Notes: generated by a model not told the origin, from the letters alone. 64,000 nt of DNA from Orientallactaga sibirica (GCA_036365145.1 JAEOAD010000035.1:1672001-1736000); one strand, 5' to 3'; positions 10,690 to 21,012 are shown, counted from the first letter of the stretch. Made by a program: numbers and translations.

Positions 10690-11800
10690 TTTTAAGATTT
10701 TTTTATTATTATTAGTTATGTACATACTCAATGTGTAAACAGCACATATTTATACCTTAGCCTCCTCCCTATCCCCCCCTCTTTATTGGGGATGCCTGTT
10801 ATCCCCATGTGGATTGTGGATGGTTCATAGTGGGGGTATTGATCAGTTATGGGGAAGAGGCAATGTCTCTGTGCATAATGTCCCAACTTGTGGCTCTAAC
10901 AATCTTTCCTCCCCCTCTTCTGCTATTTTCCCGAGCCATGTTGAGTTTGTTTTAGCTCTACTTCAGTGATGAGGTCTTGGTAGCCTCTGTGTTTCTGGAT
11001 CTCTGGTTTGGTAGGAGTTGAGTGTTCTTTGTGTCTATCTCCTCCACCCTTGTGCTGATACCAGGTTCACCAGGAGAGAGCACTCTTGGTCATTTCCTCA
11101 ATTACTGAGGCCCTGGTGAGGTTTGATGGGCTGATTCTCTGCTCAAGTTCTGCATCCATCTGAAAAAGAGAAGCAGATTCGCCAATGGAGAGTGAAGTCA
11201 GCACCAGATAAATGGGATACCCATTATCAGCTTAAAGATAATTTAATAGTTGTAGGCCCTCTTGTAGCCCAAGATTGGTGGGAGCTTGGTATTGGAGAGC
11301 AAACTCATGTTTTGGTTATGATTCTGACTTGTTTCCAAGTTCCAGTTATGGGTTCTGTTCCAGTGAGTGGATCCATTAGCCAATTCAAGAGCAGTTGGTA
11401 ACCCACCATGGCTGTGTGCCACTACTGCACTTATGTGAGCATCACGTCAGGTTGTTTGCTGCTGAGTAGCTTAGACCATGAGTTTCTTGGACAGATATTG
11501 GCCATTTTCCTCCAGTATCTCATGTAGCACCTTCTGGCACTAGACAAGCTAACTCTCTGGGGACTGACTGTCTTCCAGATTCCAGCCAGGTCTCTCTGTG
11601 TTTCTTACCAACAGCATATGGTGTCTTCGGCAGTAGGGTCTTACCTACTTACCTACCCTTTAGCGGATAATCAAGTGCTCTGACAGAAATCTATCTTCTT
11701 ATGGGAAACCTTGTAGGTCTTTCTGATCAACAGTTCATTGTGTATGTTAACTGCATCCTGGTACTGGGAATTACAGGCCAGTGCCAAGGAAAAAGAAGGA
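10690..11800 (-). mobile_element. L1 3' end (3' UTR), antisense
   Basis: The complement reads as a rodent L1 3' terminal region ending in (TAA)n/poly(A), which is seen here as tttttttattattattagtt at the left. It aligns by eye with the L1 pieces at 13240-14315 and 44381-44880; for example, all three carry a gagatagacacaaagaacac- or gagataaacacagag-like block. No intact ORF remains. The 5' limit near 11800 is uncertain because the flank is A/G-rich and an LTR follows. Confidence 0.8.
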
Positions 11801-11843
11801 AGAAAAAGATAGGTAATATAAAAGAGAAAGAGAAAAGAGAGAG

Positions 11844-12237
11844 TGTGGTAGTTTGAATGTATGTCCCCAAATGTATTCAGTGTTTTATTAGTTATAGTTT
11901 ACATCTGCAATCATCTTGCTAGAGGCAATGTCACTGGGGACCAATCTTAAGGTGTGGTGATAGTTTGAGATTCCATTGTAAAGATAAGCAAAGTGTGCCT
12001 AGCAGGAGTTCCTGAAGTGTGCTGTGTGACTCTTTTGGCTGTAGTTTTGCTCAGTGTGCTGTGTAGCTGGCGGCTTGGCTTTTGCTCTCTTGCCTGGTCC
12101 TGTGAAGGCAGGCCGCTTCTTCTGCCATTATGGAACTTCCCCTGGATCTGTAAGCTTCAATAAATAATATCCCTTCCTCCATAACTGTGCCTGGTCTGGA
12201 AGTTCATCTCAGCGAACCTGAAGCTGTCTGCTACACA
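11844..12237 (+). mobile_element. MaLR-type solo LTR
   Basis: The element is bounded by TGTGGTAGTTTGAATG and GCTACACA. The order of landmarks fits rodent ORR1/MT-like MaLR LTRs: a 5' segment mentioning atgtccccaaatg, a late ccattatggaacttcccctg, and an aataaataat polyadenylation area. A 5-bp gagag flanks both ends (11839-11843 and 12238-12242), although the A/G-rich flank makes this weak evidence. No internal viral genes are present. Confidence 0.75.
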
Positions 12238-12399
12238 GAGAGAGAAACAGGAGAAGATTAAGGTTAGTTTTCATCATATGCTCTCCAGGGCCCTTTGATT
12301 CAGGTGTTCCCTCTAAGGACCTGAGGAAGATTCAACCTTTTAGCCTGTCTTCCAGGATATAGAATTTTATGAATGCTGGGGTGCATGTATTCCAATCAC

Positions 12400-12513
12400 A
12401 TGTCACATGTGCTATCTTGTGCATCTGGTTCTACGTGGGTCCTGGGGAATCAAACTTAGGTCATTAGGCTTTGCAGGCAAGTGTCTTAACTGCTGAGCCA
12501 TCGCTCCAGGCCT
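12400..12513 (-). mobile_element. tRNA-derived SINE, type A, truncated, antisense
   Basis: The 5' half is retained: cttgtgcatctggttctacg, gggtcctggggaatcaaact and tgagccatcgctccaggcc. The 3' half and tail are missing. Confidence 0.8.
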
Positions 12514-12664
12514 ATATTGTTCACCTTTACAAGAAAATGCCAAAATGTTTCCTACAATAGCTTACGGTTCCATCAGCAACTACTAAAGGCGTCATTGCTT
12601 CATGCATTGTTCAGCATTCAGTGTTTGGGACTGTTTGCCACCTTAACCAGTGAAAAATAGCATT

Positions 12665-12748
12665 TTCTCCCTACCATGCCAAGAATCCAACCCAGGGCCT
12701 TAGATATTCTAGACAAGTACTCTGCCACTGAGCTCAGTCCCTCTCAAG
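12665..12748 (-). mobile_element. ID/B4 head fragment, antisense
   Basis: aatccaacccagggccttag and gccactgagctcagtccct match the complement of an ID-type (tRNA-Ala-like) SINE head. Confidence 0.55.
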
Positions 12749-12960
12749 TGGTATTCAAGTGGTTTTCATTCATTATCTATGTCTCTTCCATTATGCAGAC
12801 TTCTCTCACTATTTTGCTTCATATTTTAAAAATTTGTTTCTACTTTTAATAATTGAATTTGTAGCAATTTATTTTATAGCTATAAATACATAAAAGACAT
12901 GCATAACAAGTATTTTCTCCTATTTTGTGGGTGACATTTCTATCTTCTTGAAGGTAACTT

Positions 12961-13209
12961 TTTTTTTTTTGGAGAGAGACACAGAGAGAGACAGAGAGAG
13001 AGAGGGAGAGGAAGATAGCAAATGGGAGCGCCAGCAGCCTCTCAGCTGCTGTGAATGAACTTCAGATGCATGCGCCCCCTTGTGGTCAAGTGTGGCATTG
13101 CGCCCTTGTGTCACTTTGCATCTGGCTAAACATGGGACCTGGAGATTGGAACCAGCGTTCTTAGGCTTAGGAGGCAGGCGCCTTAACAGCTAAGCCATCT
13201 CTCCAGCCT
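12961..13209 (-). mobile_element. tRNA-derived SINE, type B, antisense
   Basis: Complete copy with poly(T), a GA linker, agcctctcagctgctgtgaa, the type B middle (ccccttgtggtcaagtgtgg) and the head complement gccatctctccagcc. A perfect 13-bp TSD, ttgaaggtaactt, is present at 12948-12960 and 13210-13222. It lacks the 16-bp duplication. Confidence 0.93.
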
Positions 13210-13239
13210 TTGAAGGTAACTTTTAAAAATTATTTTTGT

Positions 13240-13932
13240 CCTTCCCCTGCATTGTTCTATGGTTTCAGCTGGGGCCCTGATGAGGTGTGGTTAGCTGATC
13301 CTCCCTTCAGGTTCAATGTCCACCTGAAAAAAGATAAGCAAATTCTCCATCGGAGAGAAAAGTTAGTACTAGGTAGAAGGGATGACCATCTATGTTTTGG
13401 AGGGAAATTTATATGCGTTGGCTCTCTTCTAGCCCACATTTGGTGGTATCTTGATCTTGGAGACTGAGCTCATTTTTTGTACCTGGTTTTGACTTATTTC
13501 CCAGTTCCAGCAATGAGTTCCATTCCACTGAGTGGATCTATTAGCCAAATCAAGAGCAGTTGGTTACCCACCATGGCTGATTGCCACTACTGCACTTGTA
13601 TGAGCATTACGTCAAGTTGTTTCCTGCTGGGTATCTTAGACTGCAAGTTGTTTGGACAGATGTCAGACATTTTCCCCCAGTTGCTCGTGTATCACCCTCT
13701 GGTACTAGACTAGCTAACTGTCTGGGGACTGACCTTCTTCCAGATTCTGAACATATCTCTCCGTGTTTGGTCTCACACACGTAAGCTGTCTTCAACAGTA
13801 GGGTCTTGCCATTAACCTTTGGTGGGTCATCAAGAACTCTGACAGAAGTCTGTCTATTTTGGGAAATCTTGTAGGTGTTTCAGATCAACAGCTCATTGTG
13901 GAAGTTCACCCCATGCTGGCACTGGGAGTTAT
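13240..13932 (-). mobile_element. L1 3' UTR, inverted 5' segment of one insertion
   Basis: This part is antisense and aligns with 11090-11790 (also antisense); compare gagtggatctattagccaaa with gagtggatccattagccaat. It is joined at about 13932 to a sense-strand L1 3' end. The whole 13240-14315 block is flanked by one TSD, so it is one insertion with a 5' inversion, as produced by twin priming. Confidence 0.85.
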
Positions 13933-14315
13933 AAGAGTTCAGCGTTCATGGCGATCATGACACCAGAAAAAGGCTGAAGGAGATAAACACAGAGATCATC
14001 CAACTCCAACCAAGCCAGATATCCAGAGACACAGAGGCTCCCAAAACCTCATCAAGGAAGCAGAACTAAAATGACCCCAATGTGGCTCAGGGAAACTTGC
14101 GGAAGAGGGGGCGGAAAGATTGTTAGAGTCATAGTTGGGGCAATATGCATAGAGACTGGGGCCAACCCCCCAGAACTCTTAACTAACCTCACAATGCTTG
14201 ACCCACATTCCCCATTGACAAGGGTCCCTTTGAAAGAGGGAGGACAGGGAGGAGGACAATGGAACCTTTACTATGAATGTAAAATCAAAATAATATAAAT
14301 AAAAAATATATATAT
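13933..14315 (+). mobile_element. L1 3' end, sense segment of the same insertion
   Basis: Sense L1 terminal sequence begins at aagagttcagcgttcatgg and ends with aataatataaataaaaaata and a short A/T tail. It matches 44470-44870 closely. The 14-bp TSD aaaattatttttgt is found at 13226-13239 and 14316-14329. The element is 5'-truncated and has no intact ORF. Confidence 0.88.
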
Positions 14316-14329
14316 AAAATTATTTTTGT

Positions 14330-14690
14330 TTACTTATTTAGTTGCAAGGAGAGAGAGAGAGAGAAAGAGAAGAGAAGAGAAGGGAAGGGAAGGGAAGGGA
14401 AGGGAAGGGAAGGGAAGGGAAGGGAAGGGAAGGGGAGAGAAGAGTAGGAGAGGAGAGGAGAGGAGAGGAGAGGAGAGGAGAGAAGAGAAGAGAAGAGAAG
14501 AGAAGAGAAGAGAAGAGAAGAGAAGAGAAGAGAAGAGGAGACAATGGGGGTCCCAGGCCTCTAGCCACTATAAACTCTAGATTCATGAGCCACTATGTGC
14601 ATCTGGCTCTATGTGGATGCTGGGGAATAGAACCGGGGTTGTTATGCTTCACAGGCAAGCACCTTAACCACCGAGCAATCTCTCAACCCC
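14330..14690 (-). mobile_element. tRNA-derived SINE, type A, antisense, with expanded purine linker
   Basis: The tail is tacttatttagttgcaagga, followed by a 195-base GA-rich expansion of the linker, then ccaggcctctagccactata, acactatgtgcatctggctc in degraded form, and aaccaccgagcaatctctca. Taking out the younger insertions, its TSD appears to be ttgaaggtaacttttaaa (13210-13227) and ttgaaggcaatttttaaa (14691-14708), two mismatches. Confidence 0.85.
14346..14541. repeat. polypurine pentamer array
   Basis: About 195 bases are almost pure purine on the plus strand; the only pyrimidine is the T at 14445. After a GA start the pitch is five bases, and the motif changes in blocks: GGGAA (about 14381-14433), GGAGA (about 14446-14481), then AGAAG (about 14480-14537). 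The array lies in the linker of an antisense SINE. Confidence 0.95.
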
Positions 14691-14702
14691 TTGAAGGCAA
14701 TT

Positions 14703-14910
14703 TTTAAAAGATTTTATCTGTTTATTAGAGTCAGAGAGAGATGGAGAGAGAGAGAGACAATGGACATGCCAGGGCTTCCAGCCACTGCAAACAAACTCCA
14801 GACGCATGTTCCACCATGTACATCTGGCTTACGTGGGACCTGGAGAATTGAACCTGGGTCTTGGGCTTTGCAGACATGTGCTTTAACCGCTAAGCCATCT
14901 CTCCAGCCCA
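14703..14910 (-). mobile_element. tRNA-derived SINE, type A, antisense
   Basis: The tail is ttttatctgtttattagagt, then a GA linker, tgccagggcttccagccact, atctggcttacgtgggacct and taagccatctctccagccc. Flanks aaggcaattttt and aatggcattttt may be a worn TSD. Confidence 0.9.
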
Positions 14911-14934
14911 ATGGCATTTTTTTAATGTACATGC

Positions 14935-15300
14935 ACTTATATGTGTAGTGTGTATGTGTCTCTGTGTGTGTGTGTTTTATGGTGTGTGGGGGGTGTACAT
15001 GTGCAGCTTGCCATGCGCACACATGAGGAGGCCAGAAGAAAATACCAGGTGTCCTCCGCTCTGGCTCATCCACAGGGTCTCTACTGAACCCAGGGCTGCC
15101 ATTTTCAGTCAAACTGGCTGACCAGTGAGCCCCAGTTATTTTCACATTTCTGCTCTACACAGGACTGGGGCTATAGGTATATGTGGCCATGCCCAGTTGT
15201 ATATGTGGATGCTGGGGAATCAAACTCAGGGTGAATCAGGCCCTCTCAGACCCTCATGCTTGCATGACAAGTGATGTTACCTGCTAAGCTTCAGTCCCAA
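14935..15300 (-). mobile_element. B4/RSINE1-type SINE, antisense
   Basis: A (GT)n-rich start, gaggaggccagaagaaaata, ctcatccacagggtctctac, ggctgaccagtgagcccca, ggactggggctataggtata, then gctggggaatcaaactcagg and a degraded ID-like head. This is the full complement order of the composite family. Confidence 0.75.
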
Positions 15301-15304
15301 AGTT

Positions 15305-15940
15305 AATTTTTTTCTAAACACAGATTTCCATATGATTCGACAAAGTTCATTGTCTCAATCATATCACATACGGAAAAAATTAAAGTTTCAAAGATATTCT
15401 GCTGTGACTTACTTTTCTGTGTGAAAGCTTCTAGAAATATCTAAACTGACTATCTGACAGATGGACCTCAAGTCCTGACTGTAGCCTGGTCTAAGGGCTG
15501 AGCTGGCCAGAGAAATCAAAGTGCACAGGGAATGCTGGCGTTTCAGTAGCTCTGGGCCCCCGGGACACCAGAGTATCATCATTCGTCACATGAGAAGTGT
15601 GAGGCCCTGAGTCTGGTGTTATTTTTGGAGATGAGTTAGGTTTTTGTAGGTTTGGCTTTCTCTATGAGCAGTCATACTTTGTAGTGAAGGTTGCCAAGCC
15701 AAACTTTGCTCTGGGTGAGAAAGCACGTGTTTACCCACGTGCAGACCTGAGCCAGTGTCCTGCTGGAACTGCATCTGTAAACCCTTTCTCAAATATTACT
15801 CTTTGCCTCCGTGGAAAAACATAGTCTTCAGTGGAAAGGACAAGCGGGTGAAGGTTTTCCTCTCATCGCCCGAGGGGCAGCATTAAAAATGGAAGTGGCT
15901 TGTGTTACCCACTTTTCTTTGGTTTTAAAATAACAGCTTG
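15305..15940. other. unique DNA left of the candidate promoter
   Basis: No repeat was recognised. The 15780-15990 stretch is free of repeats and lies directly upstream of a TATA-like box. No open reading frame stands out. Confidence 0.45.
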
Positions 15941-15943
15941 TAG

Positions 15944-16054
15944 ATTTGCATTTGTTTTTAATGCTTGGCCCCAAGACCCTCTGCTCCTGTCTTACTTTAT
16001 AAATTCCATCTCATCTTCCCTCCCACAGCCAACCCAACCTGGTTTGAGGTAAGT
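15944..16054 (+). promoter_or_regulatory. candidate TATA promoter and short first exon or microexon
   Basis: What is seen: octamer ATTTGCAT at 15944-15951, TATAAAT at 15998-16004, a pyrimidine-rich acceptor-like stretch ending in cccacag at 16022-16028, 20 bases, then a near-ideal donor gag|gtaagt at 16046-16054. Reading 1: TATA box, transcription start about 25-30 bases downstream, and a short non-coding first exon ending at 16048. Reading 2: a 20-base microexon at 16029-16048. There is no ATG in it and no partner exon was found. All of this could be chance in a 64-kb window. Confidence 0.25.
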
Positions 16055-17295
16055 CTTCTGTTTCCAGGATGGGCGGGGACTTAACACTGCAAAGAAGGAA
16101 AGCACATACTGGTGACATTTTACCACTTCAGTTTCTCATTTTGTTATTTTATAGGAGCTTAATACACTTGCCACTTCAGAAACAGCTAGTAGGAGGTAGA
16201 ATATAGCATGTGATGGAGTTCTGACACATCCATGGATAGGTAAATCTTTGATTTTTATTTTTGGTGTGTCTCCATTGCCAATTCTAAGTTACCACACGAT
16301 AAAAATCTCACCATACCAGACCCCCATGTTGTCCATATGATCAAACATGAATATGTGTGAATATAAATGTCCAGATCTTCTGATTGCCACTATAGAAACA
16401 TCACTGAAAACAAATCAAAAATATAGATAAAATGTTGCCAGCAGCACAGGAGGGAACATGTTATTTTCACTTATGAGAAAAGAAACAGCTCCATATAGTG
16501 AAGATTTTACTTCTTCAATATTTTTATAATCATTTTTGGTATACACATATTTATAACCTTTGTCAGATTTATCTCTAAGTTGTCAAATTTTATGATATCC
16601 AAAATTATATTTTAGTTACAATTTCCACTTTTCTATTTTTAGAATATATAAGTACAATTTTTGTGTGTGTTACTCTTGTATAGCATAGCACACAAACTCT
16701 TTTAATTTCTGATTTGTTAAATCTCTTCTTTTTGTAAATTTCCAGTGCATATATAATCACATAACTTGCATATAAAGAAATTTTCACTCTTTCACTAGTG
16801 GTTCCTTTAATTTCTGAGGAATGACATCATAATCTCATTCATACATGAGTTGTCTATTAGTTTTCAGGGGAAGGCTCTATGGGCATTCTGATTTGTAGTG
16901 TGAACTTTAAGCAGTTTGAGTAATGAGTGGGGCAAGAATATATCTTCTTTGTCATTTTACAGCCCGAGAGTTCCCTGTATGCAATGGACATTCATCACAT
17001 ACCATGATCAGGCCATCTAACCACTGTGTGGGGAACATAAGGAACAAAGCCACAGCACTCTCAACTTGGCCTGAGATCCTCATTTTCTTCTTATGGATAG
17101 CCAGTTAGAAGAGAATTCTTGGTAGAAAATAAATATTCTATAATTTGTATCATTAAGTTTATAAAATTGAAAAAAATGGGATACTCTATCTCATTTTGTT
17201 CTTCAGAAATGTTCTAAAAAGTAAATGGAAAGCAACTACTGTGAGTGAATATTTCTTTTGGAGGCCTACATGTTTCAGAGTTTACCAAGACAACC
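16055..17295. other. AT-rich unique DNA
   Basis: No gene or clear repeat. The 16500-16800 part is AT-rich with no A/T-only run of note. Confidence 0.45.
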
Positions 17296-17299
17296 CTGA

Positions 17300-17435
17300 T
17301 AGCAGATTTGGGATTAGTACACACCAACCCTTTCACTAAAATGCAGTCATAGTTTGAGCAAGTTAAAGTCTATGCACCTCAGTTTTCTCATCCCCAAAAT
17401 GAGGATGATGGTGGCATCCATTCTGCAATTAAATT
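17300..17435 (+). mobile_element. MIR fossil
   Basis: gagcaagttaaagtctatgc, acctcagttttctcatcccc and aaaatgaggatgatggtggc follow the MIR core (gggcaagttacttaacctct ... cctcagtttcctcatctgta ... aaatggggataa). Well preserved for a MIR. Confidence 0.8.
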
Positions 17436-17559
17436 GATTAAATCTTGCTGCCACTGGAATTATAGAAGGAAGAGAAATCTCAAATTTATAGGAAAATAAA
17501 ATAATAGATAAACAAATATAATTGTCCATTTTGAAAACAGTGTCAATGTTTTACCATGT

Positions 17560-17740
17560 ATGAGAGTGGGTATGCTCTGTAGCCTGTTGGCCTTATACTT
17601 TTGATCCTCCTGGCTCAACCTCCTGAGTGATGGAATTATAAGCATGCATTAGAATGTAACTATGTAGGAAGGGAGGTGGGCATTGAACCCAGGGCTCTTG
17701 CTTAGGCAAACACTGAGTACATTTCCTGACCAACAATATC
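17560..17740 (-). mobile_element. B4-type SINE, antisense
   Basis: The B1-derived complement comes first (tgatcctcctggctcaacct, cctgagtgatggaattataa), then the ID-derived complement (cattgaacccagggctcttg, cttaggcaaacactgagtac). This order is that of an antisense B4. Confidence 0.65.
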
Positions 17741-17744
17741 ACAT

Positions 17745-18120
17745 CTTAAGGTAGCCTTTTAAATATTTGTAAGTTTGAAACATGTTGTTTTTCAAAATTT
17801 CTTTCAAAATTGTTTCCTAATGAGTTAGTCACATAGTAAATATATAAAATGCTAAAATAGTTGTAATGCACACAATCCACCCAATAACTCTATTTAAGGC
17901 ATAGTGAGTGATCAAGTATTTCCTATAATTGTTCTTTTCAACTTGCAAAAATATTATGATTTTATCCATGAACACATTCATTTTGAGCAATAACTCAAAA
18001 GTTATTAAAAGTTCCTTTGAATCAAACAAATATTTTTAAACCTCTAACTCTGCTTCAGAACTTGTTTTGGTGCTTCGTTCTCATCTTCTAAGTCCGCCTT
18101 CATGACGACTCGAAGGGTGA
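17745..18120. other. AT-rich unique DNA
   Basis: Nothing was recognised. The open frame at 17829-18029 is AT-driven. Confidence 0.45.
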
Positions 18121-18124
18121 TGTG

Positions 18125-18262
18125 GGCTGTGATTGTCCTTACTTCTCATGCGAGGAGATGGGGCTCAAGGAGCAAAGCCACTGTCCCACAGTCACTCAGA
18201 TTCTGGTAGAACTGAGACTCAAACCAAAACCCCATGTTTTCCATCATTCTTTGTGGTCTCTT
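18125..18262 (-). mobile_element. MIR fossil, antisense
   Basis: gcgaggagatggggctcaag, cactgtcccacagtcactca, and actgagactcaaaccaaaac match the complement of MIR in order (gatgaggaaactgaggctca ... cccaaggtcacacagc ... gctgggattcgaacccagg). Confidence 0.75.
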
Positions 18263-18379
18263 GTTCTTAAGCGCGTGCGCACACACACACATGCCTAGCA
18301 GTTCTACAAAGAACTCCTGTTTTGCCCCAGGCCCTTGACTTTCTGTAGAATGGCATATCTTTTTTAAGCTGTAGCACTA

Positions 18380-18530
18380 ATCATGATTCATTATATTTTA
18401 GTTTTATGGTCCCATGTTTCCCACGAGACCATGCACCCTTGCAAGTGGGTTTTATACTTTGCTCATCACTGTAAAGTCTATGACAGATTCTGTCAGTCAC
18501 ATATAGGCATTTTATGCAGGTTTATTTGTT
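18380..18530 (+). mobile_element. possible L2 3' fragment
   Basis: ttgctcatcactgtaaagtc and gtcagtcacatataggcatt resemble the L2 3' end (ctgtatccccagtgcctag ... tggcacatagtaggc). Diverged, low confidence. Confidence 0.4.
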
Positions 18531-18534
18531 GTCC

Positions 18535-19615
18535 TTAACCATTAGAAAGCTTTTATTGGTTTTTTGTTTGTGTGGGGGGCAAAGGGAAAAACAGTGCCTG
18601 GAAAATTATGTTGGGAGACTTCTTTCTTGTTTCTCTTCACCTTCACTTTATATAATATGATTAAAAAAAAAGATTAAAAGCTTCATTTCTTTTGTGGTAA
18701 GTCTTGGATCATATAAAGAATAAAGGCAGATTGAGCTTAAATTCAAAACATTGAAATAGGTCCGAGGTCAAGGATGGCATTACTGGACAGAACATGGGTG
18801 AGTGACAGAGTGTGCAGGTGGTAGCTCATTCTCTTTCCATGAAATTTCATTCACACCTAGAGCAGTAATGCTGTTGATCACGTCTGAGTGAGTCAAGGAG
18901 AGGTGTGTGCATGTGTGCACGCGCATGTGTGCGCACTGTCCAGTGCCAGGCCCACAGCCACAACCACCGAATATTGATAAGGAGAAAGGAGAAAAACAGT
19001 TCTAAAAAGAAATACAATTCGTGCTGATGATATCTCATTAAGGAGGTTCCTGGAAAATCTTTGTTGTGCAGGAACCAGGATGACGGATTAAAAATAGGGT
19101 AAGGTCAAAGTCTGCACAGGAGTAACTGGATTAAAGAGAAATTTAAGAGTTGATCACACCCTCAGAGCCTGCACAGATCAGATGAGGGTGTGGGCACGAA
19201 AGGAGGTCATCTGTGACAGATCCTGATGGCAGGGCAAAGCTGGGGTGTGTCTTTTCAAACAGTCCCTATAGTACAGAGGTGGAGCTGCTACCAAGGCAGT
19301 AGCCATGAGCTCTTTTAGAGGTGAGGACATGCGCTGAAAGTCAGGAGGTAGACATGAACACATGAGCAAAGAGGGAGAGGCTGACACTTCCCTGCCTTTC
19401 AGAAAGGAACGCACTCACTGCCTCCGTGCTTCCCCATGAGAACTAAGATTAATAGGACTCCACTAGTCCAAGCAGTCCACAAGCATTAAACAATTAACTT
19501 CAGTCCAGAGGACTAATTCAACTTCACTCTTCACAGCCTGGTAGCTAGCTTATGCATATCAGCCCATTTGGATAGTCCTAAAGCACCTTTTATTAGAAAG
19601 TTCGATTTGTTTAAT
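18535..19615. other. unique DNA, no gene seen
   Basis: A short alternating GT/GC stretch sits at 18903-18934. Open frames at 18847-19038 and 19178-19414 have no family resemblance. Confidence 0.45.
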
Positions 19616-19619
19616 GTTC

Positions 19620-20120
19620 AGGAGTATAATGATGGATTGACAACTTGACAAATTCTGGAATTAACAAGAGGTCCCCCTTTGGGTAGGTCTGAGAGGATAT
19701 TTCCAGGCAGGTTTAACTAAAGGAATTAGACCCGCCTACACAATGGCCAGATGTGAACAGGTTCAAGGGCAAACCGGCATGGATTGCTTTCCTGTGTGCA
19801 CTTGCTGGTGAGTGTGTTTCACTTGCTGTCATTCCTGCCTTGGCTGTCTTCTTTTGGAATCCAGCTTCTTCAGCCCTCTAATGTAGACTGGAGACTAGCA
19901 GCTATACAGGAATTTTCCAGAACTTCAGTGCCTGATTGGGACTGCTTAGGCATCCAGCCTGCCAGACCCAGTAGCTACTGGGTTGTCTCACTCTGCAGCC
20001 TGAAGACAATCATTGTTGGACTGCTCGGCCCTTATCATGTAAGCCAATCTCATCAATCCCCTTGGTAACACATTCATTCTGTCAGCTCTGGTCCTCTAGA
20101 GAGCCCTACCTAATACAAAG
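19620..20120 (+). mobile_element. rodent LTR-like repeat, diverged
   Basis: It opens with ggattgacaacttgacaaat and gggtaggtctgagaggatat, like a common rodent repeat that begins 'ttgtcaacttgaca' and carries a 'tgcctgtgaggg' block. It ends near ctctggtcctctagagagcc and taatacaa. The two ends may be two different old repeats. The 94-codon open frame at 19784-20068 lies inside it. Confidence 0.45.
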
Positions 20121-20221
20121 AGTGTCTTGTTTAAGGGTAAGGGACCCTAAGCTTATTGCATTAAAAATTTATAGATGGCCCTGTATATTCTTTTCCTATT
20201 TATGCTATAAAAACTAGAAGT

Positions 20222-20440
20222 GGACTGGAGAGATGGCTTGATGGTTAAGGTGTCTGCCTGCCAAGCCTAAGAACACCTGTTCCAATCTCCAGGTCCCACG
20301 TTTGGCCAGATGCAAAAAGTGATGCAAAGGTGCAATGCCGCTCTTGCCCACAAGGGGGAGGACATGTCTGGAGTTCATTCATAGTGGTGGAAAGGCCACT
20401 GGCACATCCATTCTCTCTCTCTCTCTCTCTCTCAAAAAAA
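20222..20440 (+). mobile_element. tRNA-derived SINE, type B
   Basis: The head is ggactggagagatggcttga. The type B middle gcaatgccgctcttgcccac is present, followed by a (CT)n linker and a poly(A) tail. The TSD aaaactagaag is present at 20210-20220 and 20441-20451. Confidence 0.92.
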
Positions 20441-20454
20441 AAAACTAGAAGCAT

Positions 20455-20995
20455 TATGAGGTACATGCATATCAGAGTTATTGCTAACATATCTATGGAT
20501 ATATTTATGTGAGTGCTGATATATCATATTTTCCTAATAAATTAGCATTTTAATGTCATGGGGAAACATGTTGCCTTGAGAAAAAGAGAAGCACCGAAAT
20601 CAAGAATCCAGAATTTTCCAAAACATTGAATCACATAGCCAAAAGAAATAGCAGAACTAGAAAACAAATTAATTAGTCCTATATTTGAAGCAATCAAGTC
20701 CAATTGAACAAATAATGATTTGCTGAAAGGCAATCATATAAATAACAAGTCCCTTGACTTTTTTTAGCCTGTCTCCACTGGGACTTCCTTTAGGAAAATG
20801 CTTTCTGAGTTGTTGGGAGAATTTTCTTTTGGAAACATAGTTAGCCTGTGATTTTCTAGAAGGGAGAGCATTTGTCAACATGAATGGAGTCAGGCTTAAG
20901 GCAAAACAGCCAGTCTAATTAAAATGCATAGCAATAAGCTCAAATAATAATGTCTAAGAATCCATACTGCTATAAATAGTGGTTAAATTAATTTT
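20455..20995. other. unique DNA, no gene seen
   Basis: AT-rich. Minus-strand open frames at 20542-20881 carry no recognisable domain. Confidence 0.45.
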
Positions 20996-21012
20996 AAAAA
21001 TAGGAGAGAACA

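Noticed and set aside
14326..14707. Arg/Glu-rich frames over the purine array
   Set aside because: These are translations of a pentamer microsatellite, not a protein.
14714..15145. 143-codon minus-strand open frame
   Set aside because: It runs across an antisense type A SINE and an antisense RSINE1 with a GT repeat; its sequence is made of SINE translation and His/Thr-rich low complexity.
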